Positions 11,391-23,215 of a DNA stretch of 64,000 bases are shown here, piece after piece. The notes beneath the pieces were generated by a model. That model did not search any database and was not told the origin of the DNA. It saw only the letters and a program-made list of their open reading frames with translations. The stretch comes from Rutpela maculata (taxonomy: Eukaryota > Arthropoda > Insecta > Coleoptera > Cerambycidae), in assembly GCA_936432065.2 (NCBI GenBank), contig OW386288.2, forward strand, positions 17,224,706 through 17,288,705. The letters are read 5' to 3'. The position numbers were made by a program, and so were the translations under genes. How positions within the stretch are numbered: position 1 is the first letter of the stretch; each line of letters opens with the position of its first letter.

Positions 11391-11504
11391 ATGCCCATTG
11401 ATATTTACCAAAAAAAACATTATTTTTAAACGTGTAAATGTTCCAAATATATTTTGAAAAATGGAATGAAAATATTGTAAATGTTTCAGAAATATGAGTG
11501 ATTC

Positions 11505-11767
11505 AGGGGTGCAGCCAGGGGGGGAGCCATGCCCTCCCCAAGCCGTCCTCCATGAACCAAAAATAAAGACGCATAATCGCTATCAGTACAAAGCAGTATT
11601 TAAATTATCCCTTGAAATAAATATTTTGTAATTAATGCCAATATTATCTAGTAGAGAAATCTATGCACATCCGTTTACAACAATTTTCTGAAACGTTTTC
11701 CTCATCCTTTGGAGAGGCCGGTTCTATTGCCCCCCCCCCCCCCATGAATTTTCTGTCTGCGCCACTG
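11505..11767. mobile_element. Short hAT-type MITE
   Basis: Flanked by the 8-bp repeat AGTGATTC (11497-11504 and 11768-11775). The ends AGGGGTGCAGCCAGG and CTGCGCCACTG are imperfect inverses. A C homopolymer of more than ten lies inside. No coding capacity. Confidence 0.7.
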
Positions 11768-12339
11768 AGTGATTCGATATACGAACATTGTCAATATAAT
11801 TTAAACATTGTTTTGCAATAAGCAACAATCTTTGTAAATAATTATAGTCCAATTAATAAGCCGGAAAATGTGGAAAAGTGGTGGAACAGCACCGATTTGA
11901 AAAATTCCTTTTTTCACGTGTTCTCTAGACCCCCAGGATCATTCATCAGCATTGACTCCTGCATTACCTCCGAAAATAGGTTAAGGGGGTTTGAAGTTTG
12001 AAGTGCCCCAACAAGTAGATGTCATAAAGAAATTTATAAAATTTATATTTAGCCTCGGAAATGGGCTATAGGGGGTTTTTTGGGTCGCTGATCACGAATC
12101 CAAATTGAGGAATTCCATATTCCAATATGGAATTCGTGCCATTTTTTTATGAAAATTCCACTTTTTCGGGCGGAAATTTAAATATGAATATTGTACTGTA
12201 AGTGTACATGATTCAAAAATTCCATATTCTGTACTGGAATTTGTGCCATTTTTCGTGTCGAATTTCACTTTGAAGAAAAAATTATGTACCTATCAATATT
12301 ACGAGCATTTCAAATTAATATACATTATAAACACTGCAG

Positions 12340-12699
12340 CAAGGTCGGATCTGGACCTTGAGCTTGGGGGGGGGACACTGAACCCAAATTTTTTTTGATG
12401 AGCGGGGGGAGGGGGGAAACCAAAAAAAACTTTATTCTTCCCAAAAATTTTTCTGATGAACGGGGAGGAAAAATCAGAAAAAATTTTTCATCCCAAAATT
12501 AAAAAATAAAATTTTAAAACGAAAGTTATTGATTTACACAATCTTGGGGGGGGGGGGGTAAGTACCCCGTTAAAAAAAATTTTTCTTCCCAAAATTAATA
12601 AAAAGCATAACATTTTAAAACGAAAGTTGGTGGTTTACAGAATCTTGGGGGGCGGGTGATTACCTCGTTACACCCCCCCCCCCCATAAATCCGCGCTTG
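12340..12699. mobile_element. hAT-type MITE family C, copy 1
   Basis: Starts CAAGGTCGGATCTGGACC and ends ATCCGCGCTTG. It is flanked by a perfect 8-bp repeat, CACTGCAG (12332-12339 and 12700-12707). The interior is G-rich runs alternating with A/T runs. It sits inside element 2. Other copies lie at 18750-18922, 52996-55187 and, as a fragment, near 58350. Confidence 0.85.
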
Positions 12700-12943
12700 C
12701 ACTGCAGGAATGCATGCAAATTTTTTCTTCTTTCAAGTGAGGTAAGTGATTAAAAGATAACAAAAATTTTATAAAAATATAGCATTTATTGTGTTGGTAC
12801 AAAAGGTGGTATTCTGTGTGATGAAACAGGTATTAATTTAACGTTATTTTTTATATAATTTACACCATTTACATTAATCATAATCTGAATCATATTCGAG
12901 AACTGGTAATTCAGGATTTGTTGGTTCTTCTTCAGTGTCACTT

Positions 12944-13210
12944 TCATCTTCCTTCATCCAATATTTCAGGCGGACAAATCGACTCATTTTCCGTTACGTC
13001 TGCAGCTCCAGGTGCCTCGCAATTATTGCAGTTGTTTCCGTGACAAAATTTACAAATTTGAGAAAAATATACGCCATTCTTGCGGCAACCACAAGCTGCT
13101 CCGCATCCAGTTTGGCAGCCACACCATCCATAAAAAATGGAATTTTCCATGGCACGTATTCCAGTCTGGAATATGGAATTCTTAAATTTGGACCTCAAAA
13201 TCACGATCAT
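12944..13210 (-). pseudogene. Nuclease-like family, copy 2: cysteine-tail remnant
   Basis: The central part reads CGCQTGCGAACGCRKNGVYF, then SQICKFCHGNNC. Nearly every cysteine lines up with the tail of copy 1 (CNCTKGCGPLCGCRKLGLNC). No PIN motifs remain, so element 2 has lost most of its gene. The N-terminal part of this open frame overlaps the ATATGGAATTC-rich repeat module and is not protein-like. Confidence 0.65.
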
Positions 13211-13736
13211 TTCCCAAAAAATCCCCTAGAGCACATTTTCGTGGAAAAACGTTAATATTTAAATTTTTTCTGAAAAAATGGAATTTTCCATGGCACGTAT
13301 TCCAGTCTGGAATATGGAATTGCTCAGTTTGGACTTCGGAATCGTATTCAGCGACCCAAAAAACCTCCTAGAGCACACTCCCGCAGCACAATATTCATGT
13401 TTAAATTTCCGCCCGAAAACGTGGAATTTTCATCAAAAAATGGCACGAATTATATGGAATTTCTCAATTTGAACCTCGGATTTGTAATCAGCGACCCAAA
13501 AACCTCCTAGAGCCCATTTTCGAGGCGAAATATAAATTTTGTAATTTTTTTTTATGACAGCTACTTATTGAGGCACTTCAACCCCCCCCCCCCCCTAACT
13601 TTCTCATTTTCGGAGTCAATGCCGGTGAATGTTCCTGGGGGTATAAGGAACACGAGAAAAAAGGAATTTTTCAAATCGGTGCTGTTCCACCACTTTTCCA
13701 CATTTTACACTTTTTTCCGACTTATTTACTGGATTA

Positions 13737-14287
13737 GGGGCCATCCATAAATTACGTCACGCCAATTTTTGACATTTTAGACCTCCTTCCCCCCCATTGT
13801 CACGCTGAGTTAGACCCACCCAAAGAAATTACGTCACGCTTATAGAGACCCCCCCCCCCCCCTTGATTCCGTTATTTATTATTCACGGCGCTAGTACATA
13901 TTAAAAAAAAATGTTTAACGCCTCATGGAGGGGTGCTAGTAAGTAGATATCCAAAAAAAAATATTTTTAACACCTCATGGGAGGGTGCTAGTAGATATCC
14001 AAAAAAAATTATTTACGCCTCATTAGGCGTACTAGTAGATATCCAAAAAAAAATTTTTAACACCTCACAGGGAGAAATAGTAGTGAAAATCCAAAAAAAA
14101 AATTACCACCTCATGGGCGCAATCCTACTAAAAATCAAAAAACAAATTTTATATTATTTTTCTTTTCTTGATTCATTCATCATTCGTTACGTCACACTGA
14201 GTTAGACCCCCCCCTCCCCATTATCACACTTAGTCACATAATTACACCCCCCCCCCCTGAAGCGTGACGTCATTTATGGATGGCCCC
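13737..14287. mobile_element. MITE with 3-bp TTA duplication (PIF/Harbinger-like)
   Basis: Ends GGGGCCATCCATAAATTACG and complement ...CATTTATGGATGGCCCC. TTA is present on both sides (13734-13736 and 14288-14290). The interior repeats AGTAGATATCCAAAAAAAAA-type units of about 50-60 bp four or five times. The TTA duplication is typical of PIF/Harbinger, but no transposase is present. Confidence 0.8.
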
Positions 14288-14297
14288 TTATTAGATA

Positions 14298-15018
14298 TAC
14301 AGGGTGCGCCACTTAAAACTCCCCAGACTTATAACTTCCTTATTTTTTAAGTGACGACCATGTTGGGCACATCAAACTGTAAATATTTTTAAGACCTTTA
14401 AGCATGCAGACAGAGTGATTTAATTTTTTTTTAATTGTTAAGAAAGGAAAAGTTAATTTCCTTGAATATATTTTTACCTTACCCTGTACGTGAACTATGT
14501 TAATGTTTTCTTAGAAAGGTTTTTATTAGCTCCAATTTATGTTATTAAAATAAAACATTTTCACGTTTAGTACATTTTAAGAAAAACTTGTTTTAAAAAA
14601 ATATTTATTCCTTTTGTTCATTGTTGCTGTTTCGTTACTTACATATTGTTTATGATATATCTTTTACAAATATAGCATAAAATTATTATTTACATTCTTT
14701 TCAAAGTTATTTTAAAAGAATTCAGTTTTGAATTGGAAAGAGTGTTTAATTTCGAATATGACGTAATAACATAAATAGAAGCTAATTAAAACCTTTATAA
14801 GAAAACATTAACACAGTTCATGTACAAGGTGAGGTAAAAAAATATTCAAGGAAATTAAGTTTCTTTTCTTAACAATTTCTCAAAAAAATTTTTAAAATCA
14901 CTCTGTATGCATATTTAAAGGCCTTAAAAATATCTATAATTTGATGTGACCAACATGGTCATCGCTTAAAAAATAAGAAAGTTACAAGACTGGGGAGTTT
15001 TAAGTGGCGCACCCTGTA
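14298..15018. mobile_element. TA-flanked MITE, second copy of the 6705 family
   Basis: Ends TACAGGGTGCGCCACTTAAA and ...TTTAAGTGGCGCACCCTGTA, with TA boundaries. The interior matches the 6705-9268 element (AACATTAACACAGTTCATGT, TCACTCTGTATGCATATTTA). It is uninterrupted and gives the family length, about 720 bp. Confidence 0.88.
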
Positions 15019-15153
15019 TTTCCGTAAAGCCGAAAGTCAATTTTTCCCCATTGTTCTGTATATCTGAAAACGCACTGTGTATATTCCAGTGCCTATTATT
15101 TGTGACCTTGGAAAAATGTTGCCAAGCCCACCTCAGATATTGATTAGTTTTTC

Positions 15154-18100
15154 ATGAAAAGTGTTCATACTCTGACGGGAGACGATAAAGGCCGTTTTCT
15201 TTCTGCCAAAGTATTTGTGAGTCATCTTTTGGATCATAGGTAACGCATTTTGTTTGCTTAATTACTGTCGTTAAAAGCGCCAATTTGACAGGGACTTTTT
15301 GACATGTTTAAAAATAAAAAATAAAACATGTTTGAGATTTTTACAAAAGTTAAATCGTTCTCTACAAGACATTGCAAATATTCTTCAATGACATTACACT
15401 GTGATAAATTAAGGTAAGTAGGTACTTAGTTATTTTTACGTACATTTATGGTAAAACCAATCCAGTAAACATTTTTTTTGTTCCTGAAACGTTTATGAAC
15501 TAAATCTATTTTACTAGTGATGTCCTACATCATTTAGGTTTCTAATTTCTATTTCCAAAGTTTTGTACTTGGTACATTGTGTTAACTAGTTCAGAATAAT
15601 AAATGTAGGTAATGTTTCATAAATATCAGGGACTGAAACCGAAATTTATTTCGGTTTGGTTTTGGTTACGGTTACCTAACGTATACCATTTTCGGTTTTC
15701 ATAGCAGCGACAATTTGGTTTTCAGTTACGGTTTCGGTTTTCAAGGCAGCGACAATTCGGATCTCGGTTATGGTTTCGGTTTACAGATCTGCGGCAATTC
15801 GGTTTCTGTTAGAAAAAAATAGTAATTACGGTGCGGTTTTCGGTTACGGTTTCGGTCCCTGGTTTTTACTTGCCTTTTACCTTATACAATCTTTATAATG
15901 GACGAATCGATTTAGATATGGTTTTCACCATACAATTTGGTATTTCTACATCACGGTTTAAAGATTCGAATCTTTAATTTCAACCATATTTTTTAAACTT
16001 TAAATTCGTAATTACGGTGCGGTTTTCGGTTACGGTTTCGGTTCGGTAACGGTCCCTGATAATTATATAATTTTTTGTTATATATAAAAAACATTTATGA
16101 AATATAACAAAAATATATTTCACTTGATCTATATTAGAAGTATTTCTAAATGTTTCATAAACATTTCGTGTTTACTGGGAAACTGCTGTCTCGTTAATCT
16201 TAATAAGTTTCAATTTACAGACCCGAAAACGAAGAGCCATGTTACGATGTCACTATAATTGGGGGAGGTATTATTGGAACAGCAATTGCAAGAGAAATAT
16301 CTGAAAAATCTAAAAGTGTAAAATCTCTCTTAATTGAAAAGGAAAATGGATTAGGAAAACATCAAAGCAGTCACAATAGCGGAGTAATCCATGCAGGTTT
16401 TTTTAAGTCATTGGTAATCATAAAATAGATCAGTTTCCATACTGAAAATATCGGGGTAACGAATAAAAACGATATAGTTACAACGTTTCATAAAATGATG
16501 CTATTGAGAGGAAGCGCATATTTAACCTGCAAATTGCATTAATGCGCCAACGAGGTACATACCTAATACTGATAAAATGAAATAGTCACCTATCAAATGT
16601 ACATCCGTGGGATCTTTGATGATGCAAGTGTGGTTGTGGTCCCAATCTCTTTGTTTGACCTTGGAGAATCGTAGTTTCGATGTTGGCACTCTCAAAAATG
16701 GTGCGTTTAAGTGCTGCGCGCGAAAAACAAAATGGCCGCCATCGCAAACACTTTTTCCCATTTATCTAAGTAACCATTGGGATTACGAAAAAAAGTTTTA
16801 TATAAAAAATATTGCTAAATCAATTATAAAGAGAAACGGTTATTACAATTTTTTATGTAGAACTAACCGTTCTGTCAAAAAGTTTCATTTTATAGTTTCC
16901 AATAATAAAAATTAATTTGTCTAATGATGAGAGATTTGTTAGTGCATATTAACATATTTGACATTATTTCTCGGGCCACCGGAAACAGTAATTATAACTA
17001 AAACATTACAAACATAAATAAATTAACAAATACCCCCATCTCCCTTATGTTTTACAGTATAGGTAGGCATAGGAAATTGAAAGAAAAAGTACCTATATAA
17101 TTTTAACGTTTTCCTTTTTACTTCCTTCTCTTTCCCCCATCTGTGTAGCTGGCTGATGGAACCCATCCAAGACCAGAAAAGGGAAAAAACAGTTTTAACA
17201 TTCAATGAAGAAACTTACAGAAATACAGTGGTTACAGACTTATATAGACAAAGTACAGACAAGCAATACTTTTCACTTCTACAATGACATTTTTAATTAA
17301 AATCATCGTCACTTTCAATGCAAATCTCACTTAGCCCCAAATCTTCATCATCGCCTTGCTCGCACTCTCCCATATTATCACATCGGTCGAGATTACCTTC
17401 GCACTTACACATTCCGGTACACCGGAGTCCATTCGATTGACACGTACAGGGAGGAGAGCAATGCCTTTGGGAGCATGAGCAGCGACAAAGTTCCAAGATA
17501 AGCTTTGAAGCACAAGGTTTGGTACAAGCAACTGGCTCGTATGTGCTCCCTACTTTCTTCCATCCAAAATCTGAGGGTGGTGGGTTATTGGGATGCTGAA
17601 TGAGGTCCTGATTCCACTCAAAACTCTGAAGGTGGGCCCTTAGCAAAGCCGGATCCAGTGCAGATCTTGTTGGAGGAAGGTTCTCACCTTGACATTGTTT
17701 TTGGGTGAACAACAACATCTCACAGCTCCTTTGTCGGTCAGTGTTGTTTTGGGGATATAAAGCTGACAAATGAACGCTTCCAAGTTAGCCCTGACATCTT
17801 CTGTGAGAGACAGTGTAGTCCCCAATGTAGCCAAAGCTTCTAGCAGCTTATCACTTGCAGCATTAAAAGTTTTCCACCACTTTAGTTTACTTTTGTCAGC
17901 AAATGATCCTGTTACATCTGCTCCTGAAAGTGCGTGTAATCCAGGAAGTGCAGAAGCCTTCAGAGGTCCAAATGCTCTGTAAATTGAACCTAGAAGAACA
18001 AACCTTTTCATGCTGTAGCCAAGGAAAAATGCAAACTCTTTCGAAAGTTGGGATATCGTCTTAGTGCCAAAATTAGTATCGGGGGAGAATTCGTGAGTAG

Positions 18101-21100
18101 TTTTAATTCCTTTCTGTGCTAAATATACTGCATGTAATATGATCTTCGTGTCCGCCTCCTGCTGCGTACTTGAAAGACTGGATACATCATCGCCATGTGA
18201 TGAAGCGGCTTTGTCCCTCCAGCTGATTACAAACCTTTTGTTATTGGTTACGCCAAATTAAAAAATCTGACCGGAAAGGAACCCTGTCAGTTCATCCTTC
18301 GTCTTATCGTGGGACAAGAATTTATTCATTGCTATACTTCCAATTTTCGTTTCTGGTCCGATTTTGTACTGGATTGGATCTGAGCCTTTTTGCCGAATCA
18401 CTCTCATGGCTTTCTTCTACGAGTTTTCTTTGTAAGAGTAGAAAACAACATGGACCTCACTGTAATTGCTGAATTTTTGCCCGATCCATTTGCTGAAGCT
18501 TAAACCGAGGTCACGGCATGTCTTTACTGTGCTAGGTTTGTGGTAGGTGTGAAGAAGCCATCTATTATCGCAGCTTTTTCCTGTAGCTCTTCATTTTCTT
18601 CTAAAACTGCAAGTGTGTTGGAAGCATGATCATCATCGTTTTCTTCGGCAGGTATATCTTGCATTGATTGAAGAGCATCCATCTGTAAACCATCAATTTT
18701 TGTTTTAAAAATGTTATGATTTTTGTTAATTTTGGGAAGAAAAAACATTTAACGGGGTAATTACCCCCCCAAGAAATTTTCATTTTAAAATTTTATTTTT
18801 TTTCGGATTTCTCCCCCCCGCTCTTCAAAAAATTTTTTTCAGATTTCTCCCCCTCCCCGCTCATCAAAAAATTTTGGGTTCAGTGTTACCCTCCCCAAGC
18901 TCAAGGTCCAGATCCGCCCTTGGTCAGCTGCAAATAATGACTTCGATAGTGCTGCGGTATAAAGCCATGAAATAATTTTAAAATTTAAGTTTCTGGGAAA
19001 ATTATTAGTCCTGCATAAAAAGTTATAATAACCTTTTTTGTGTAAAATTGATTTAGCAATATTTTTTGTATAAAACTTTTTTCGTAATCCCACTGGTTAC
19101 TTAAATAAATTGGAAAACGTGTTTGGGATGGCGGCCATTTTGTTTTTCGCGCACAGTACTCATGCGCATCATTTTTGAGAGTGCCAACATCGAAATTATG
19201 TTTCTTCAAGGCCTAACAAAGAGATTCAGACTACTACCACACTTGCATCATCAAGGAGCCTACGGGAGCCTATTTTTGTACACTTGGCAGGGGACTAAAA
19301 GGGCATATCCTAAAAATCTCTGAATAAATATGTTTTTCTACGACCATTATTCACTACTAAGTAGTCAATATTGTATATACAACCTATAAAGTAAATAAGC
19401 TTGTTCTTAGCAGGGGCGTAGCGAATGGGGGGTGTGGGGGGTACGTTACCCACCAACTAATAGACTATTTTTGCGAATGTATTTGTTGGTTTTTTATTAA
19501 TTTGGTCAAATTTGTTGTGAAAAAATTATTTCAAGTGATGACGAAGTTACTGTTGAGTAGTTAGTAGTTATAAAAAGATATGGTATTCTACTCGCTTGTA
19601 ATAGCTAAAATGACTGAACTCTATTGCTCATTTAGATGAATTATGGGCCGAGTCGAGTAAAAACCATCATTACAGACTCGATGAATAGTATTTTACTAAT
19701 CAAGATGGCGGCTTGTATTCTTCATCAGGGTTTCGACCTAAACAACATATATCAAAATCATTACTACTCCACTTTTTGCAGAGCAAAATCCCCCACTGAT
19801 TGGACTAATATTATATATTTGGATTCTACTCATCGTTCTGAATAATGATATATTTATTTAGGTATATACTACAAACCAGATTCTCTGAAGGCACGACTAT
19901 GCGCAAAAGGTGTGGATTTAATATTGAATTACTGCAAAGACCACAATATACCACACAAAACCGGTGGGAAACTTATAGTGGCCACCAATTATTCCGAGAT
20001 TCACACATTAAAACTACTACAAGATAGGGGTTTGAAAAATAATGTGAACGAACTGAAGATGCTGTGGACCAATCAACAAATTAAAGAGATAGAACCCAAA
20101 TGTAAAGGAATTCAGGCTCTGTGGTCTCCCAAAACTGGTAACGTGGATTGGGGACTTGTAACTCAAAGTTTCTCACAGGATTTTAGGGGCAACGGTGGAG
20201 ATATTTTACTTAATAATGAGGTGTGTATATTGTTGAGCAGAATCTGATACTTAGGTATCCCACACATTCATTATTATTGTCATTCTAGATCGCAGTTATT
20301 ACTGAATCAAGGAATGCCAATTACCCTATTTTAATGATCTCCAAAGAGAATTACGCCATTAACACAAAATACCTCATTCTTTGTGGAGGCCTGCACTCTA
20401 ACAAGTTAACACATCTCATTGAAGGAAAGTCAAGCACAAACAGTACAGCTGTGTCATTTAGAGTGAAATATAAATTACTGGAGACACAGTCCGTAAATAC
20501 TAACATTTACGGCGTTCCAGACATGGACGCACCATTTTTGGGCGTACATGTTACTCCTAGATTAGATGGAAGTGTTTTGCTGGGTCCTACTGCCATCCCA
20601 GCTTATCAAGTTGAAGATTATCGGTAACTATGATTTTTTTTAAATGGGATTCTCAGTAATAGGGTATTCTCACTCAGTGGAATCTGTGATGGTCCTTTCA
20701 TTTCCAATATCGTCTGACATGAAATACAGATAATTTTAAAGACAAATCGAGTCAGCTATTCATATTTTTATTTTAGTGGTGATGAAATCGATTTTAGTTA
20801 TTTAGCAAATACTATATGGTCTACTGGTTTTCAAATTATGACTCTAAGATATCTGTCCAAGTGCATAGATCAAGTAAGAAAGAATTGTTCTCTAGATTTT
20901 CAGGTTAGTATAATTAGATTTCTTTATTCTTCTGTTATATGTTGTTGTTACCTAAATTTCTTTATCTGATACTGGTATGTACTTTTTATTCCGCAAATGA
21001 TGATACTAACAGTACTTGATATATATTTATTTACCTTGTTATCTCTGTTAGATCAAGGAGTTGCAAACTTTAACTGACATACCATTGGGTGATGTTAAGG

Positions 21101-21303
21101 AAGGACCCAGTGCTGTCCAAGCCCAAATCATCAACAAAGATGGCAGTTTTATGGACGATTTCCTCCTTGAATTTTTTGAAGGTTCCGGTATAAGAAAGAG
21201 GATAATCAACTGTAAGTTTGTGCCCAGTCCAGGTGCCACGTGTTCGATGTCTATCGCAGAACTCGTTGCCGATAAATTTTTTCAGCAGTATTTAAGACGA
21301 TAA
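15154..21303 (+). CDS. L2HGDH: L-2-hydroxyglutarate dehydrogenase, FAD-dependent
   Basis: Six exons (15154-15239, 16221-16396, 19862-20220, 20289-20623, 20777-20903, 21052-21303) join at GT/AG sites to 444 codons plus TAA, with every phase consistent. The family enzyme oxidises L-2-hydroxyglutarate to 2-oxoglutarate in mitochondria. Seen here: a dinucleotide-binding GGGIIG at residues 43-48 (YDVTIIGGGIIGTAIAREI), a LLIEKE strand end, HQSSHNSGVIHAGIYYKPDS, the GGKLIVA block, LILCGGLHSN, GVHVTPRLDGSVLLGPTAIP and a C-terminal CKFVPSPGATCSMSIAE. The length is close to the usual 450-460 aa. Exon 1 (MKSVHTLTGDDKGRFLSAKV) is the least certain: it fits the phase, but its 28 residues are not a convincing transit peptide, and another upstream exon could exist. 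Intron 1 holds a hAT MITE and intron 2 holds element 3. Confidence 0.92.
15627..16058. mobile_element. hAT-type MITE rich in CGGTTTCGGTTA motifs
   Basis: Starts CAGGGACTGAAACCG and ends GGTAACGGTCCCTG. Near-identical 8-mers flank it (ATAAATAT and ATAATTAT, one mismatch). The interior repeats GGTTTTCGGTTACGGTTTCG units. It lies in intron 1 of L2HGDH. No coding sequence. Confidence 0.7.
17293..18690 (-). pseudogene. Nuclease-like family, copy 3
   Basis: Read on the minus strand from about 18690. An acidic EENDDDHASNT stretch near the start is followed by a segment ending SKWIGQKFSNYSEVHVVFYS, the position of the VFDxY motif. Next come LSHDKTKDELTGFLSGQIF, QQEADTKIILHAVYLAQKG, FSPDTN, LHALSGADVTGSFADKSKLK and a DFGW block. 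The tail is CRCSCSQRHCSPPCTCQSNG, then LRCTGMCKCEG, ending EICIESDDDFN. At least two in-frame stops (after KENS and after GQIF) and a frameshift around 17650-17760 kill it. It differs from copies 1, 4 and 7 and groups with copy 5 by the GLHALSGxDxT signature. The tail frame 17293-17769 is open and well kept. Confidence 0.75.
18750..18922 (-). mobile_element. hAT-type MITE family C, copy 3 (truncated)
   Basis: Reversed copy ending with the complement of CAAGGGCGGATCTGGACC. The inner CCCCGCTCATCAAAAAATTT and GGGGTAATTACCCC blocks match the copies at 12340 and 52996. The other terminus is missing. Confidence 0.7.
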
Positions 21304-21399
21304 GTAATTTATAAGTGTACTTAATTATTAAATAATATACTATTACTGTCTATCCAATCTTTTTACTATTGAGATATTAACGAGCAGTCTTCATTTAGT

Positions 21400-22200
21400 G
21401 GGGCGACCAAAGGTTGCCGCATTTAGCCCCTGTGGGTCATTGTGCTTCTGCTCGAATTCAGGAAGTTCCCTCATTCAGGCCAGATTCTAACCCAAAGGAA
21501 ATAAAGGATGGCCAAAATGAGGCCATCCTTTATTTCCTCCAACACCGGAAAATCAATGCAGAAGTGTTTGTGCCTCAAGCTCATAAGACCAGGGCAGGAA
21601 GTTAAGAGGTGGATGAAAGTTTCCTCCTCATCCCACACGGAACCTGCAATCTTGGTTATCAACCACCTCGATAGTGTGCAGGTGTTTTCTGAAAGAGCCG
21701 TGTCCAGGCAAAAGACCTACCATGATTCTGACATGTTTCCTGCTTAGTAGCAGGATTCGTTCTCCTCGTCTCAACAAGGGCTCTGAGGTAAGGAGCGTCG
21801 CTTTGCCGGAGCTATGAGTAGCACGCCCTGAAGTCTAAGAATGAGTCCGGATTTTTATTGCCGTCTTGTCATTTGATCTAGGGTAACCGAGAGTTGGCTC
21901 CGGACCAAGTAGGGGCCATTGAGTCCACCTTTTACCAGAGTATCTGCCCGCTCGTTACTCACAAAGCTTCTGTATCCAGGCACTCAGAGAAGTTTAACCC
22001 AGTTGGATGAGCTAGGTTCACAGAGAGCCTGTTTACAGTACTTGGCAAATTTATCCCAAAGAATAAGTAAGTTTAATCCAGTCTTTCACCGTATATCTCT
22101 GATTCAGCCCTTTCCTTATCCATCGATCCATCTGTGAACCAGACAACACCGGCAGGTCTTAGTATGTGCTCAAGTGGGCGCCAGTCATCCTTTTTGGGGA
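21400..22200 (-). pseudogene. Non-LTR retrotransposon 3' fragment (RNase H / C-terminal region)
   Basis: Minus-strand frames show WFTDGSMD near 22140 (an RNase H-like start) and, near 21660-21480, EEETFIHLLTSCPGLMSLRH with its H..xCP...R pattern. That pattern is usual at the 3' end of I/R1/Jockey-type elements. Several stops and frameshifts interrupt it. The base composition is GC-richer than the surroundings. It lies just after the L2HGDH stop, in the opposite direction. Confidence 0.55.
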
Positions 22201-22737
22201 TGACAACCAACCTTTCATGATATCATAAAAAAAAATTTTTTCAAAATGACGTATGACGTAAGGAAAATGTTCACTTTACGCTATAACGAGCTATAATATA
22301 CGTGTGTTCATTACTTATTTAGATGCTCCTAGGCATGCTAGGATTTTCAGTAAGTAGTTAAGGCCAACCTCAGACCCCCAAGAAAATTATGAAAATTGGA
22401 AAATTCAAAATGATAGGCTAGGTAAAAAACTAAAGGTACTGTGTGAAATAGAAAACATGTATGACACATCAATTTGTAAAATAAATAACATAACTTTTTA
22501 AATATACTATTTACTTAATTTTTGATTACCGCATAATGTTGTAAAGCGCTACAATTAATACCTACTTTAACGTACTCTTACCAAGAATTGTTACGTAAAT
22601 GAATGTCCTTGTTCAGATAAGACACGCGGAACACGAAACGTTAATTACCTTTGATGCTATTCAATATACAATGTGTCAGTCTGAAAACTCCCCACTGAAA
22701 CAAAAAAATGTTAGCCTGATAATAATATAGTCCAGTC

Positions 22738-23215
22738 AATAAATGGTTTCTAGAGGGAAATGCTGAGATCACAATTTTTGACTGTGTTTGGACTATTTAG
22801 GAGGTAAACATATCAAAAGTCCCCGAACGTAGGAGGTGGGGGGGGGTGCAGGGGGCACGAAGAAGTTCCTGGTTTTTGGTTTTTCGCTCATATCTCGAAA
22901 ACGGTTAGCCTAATCAAAAAGCAAAATGGCTATATGCAAAATTAAAGCTGACTAAATTTTCTACAATAATGTTTCTATTATTTTTTTTCGTATCTGCTAT
23001 GGTTCAGTAATGAATTGTATATCTTTAGACTGTATTCTGACTTTATTGAAAATTTATTATTAATTGAAAATAAATTTTAATAATCATCGTAGAAAAAAAT
23101 TTCTTGTACAGATATACGTTTCACAACAAACTGAACTGAAATATCGAATAAAAAATGTCTTTGCGTCTGTAAGTGTGTGTGCGCGCGTATATCTATGTGT
23201 GCATGTATACCGCTT
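22738..23215. repeat. Solitary terminal arm of a nuclease-type element
   Basis: Begins TAGTCCAGTCAATAAATGG and continues with AAAAGTCCCCGAACG, GGTTTTTCGCTCATATCTCG and AAAACGG, the same subterminal words as elements 1 and 4. An inverted relative lies at 42925-43392. No matching right arm is close by. The boundary at 23215 is approximate. Confidence 0.6.

Larger units (their letters stand above)
11845..13736 (-). mobile_element. TIR transposon of the nuclease family, element 2
   Basis: The left end TAGTCCAATTAATAAGCCGG and right end (complement TAATCCAGTAAATAAGTCGG) start inverted repeats that continue for some 190 bp through GTGGAACAGCACCGATTTGA, then resume as diverged ATATGGAATTC-rich modules. 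TTA flanks the left end (11842-11844). After removing the MITE inserted at the right border, TTA also follows the right end (14291-14293). The interior holds a hAT-type MITE and the cysteine tail of the nuclease-like gene on the minus strand. The right subterminal module is repeated in tandem near 13120-13500. Confidence 0.8.
16583..19300 (-). mobile_element. TIR transposon with nuclease-like gene, element 3
   Basis: 2718 bp in intron 2 of L2HGDH. The ends are TAGTCACCTATCAAATGTAC and, from the other side, TAGTCCCCTGCCAAGTGTAC. The inverted repeats continue for about 300 bp through CTTGATGATGCAAGTGTGGT-like, GATGTTGGCACTCTCAAAAA and AAAACAAAATGGCCGCCATC. Direct repeats AAA flank it (16580-16582 and 19298-19300). 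The gene is on the minus strand, antisense to L2HGDH. A family C MITE fragment is inserted near its right repeat. Confidence 0.88.

Noticed and set aside
16607..16915. 102-codon plus frame and its twins at 18839-19209
   Set aside because: They lie in the inverted repeats of element 3 and mirror each other.
21414..21747. Overlapping plus-strand frames after L2HGDH
   Set aside because: They are shadows of a minus-strand non-LTR retrotransposon fragment.
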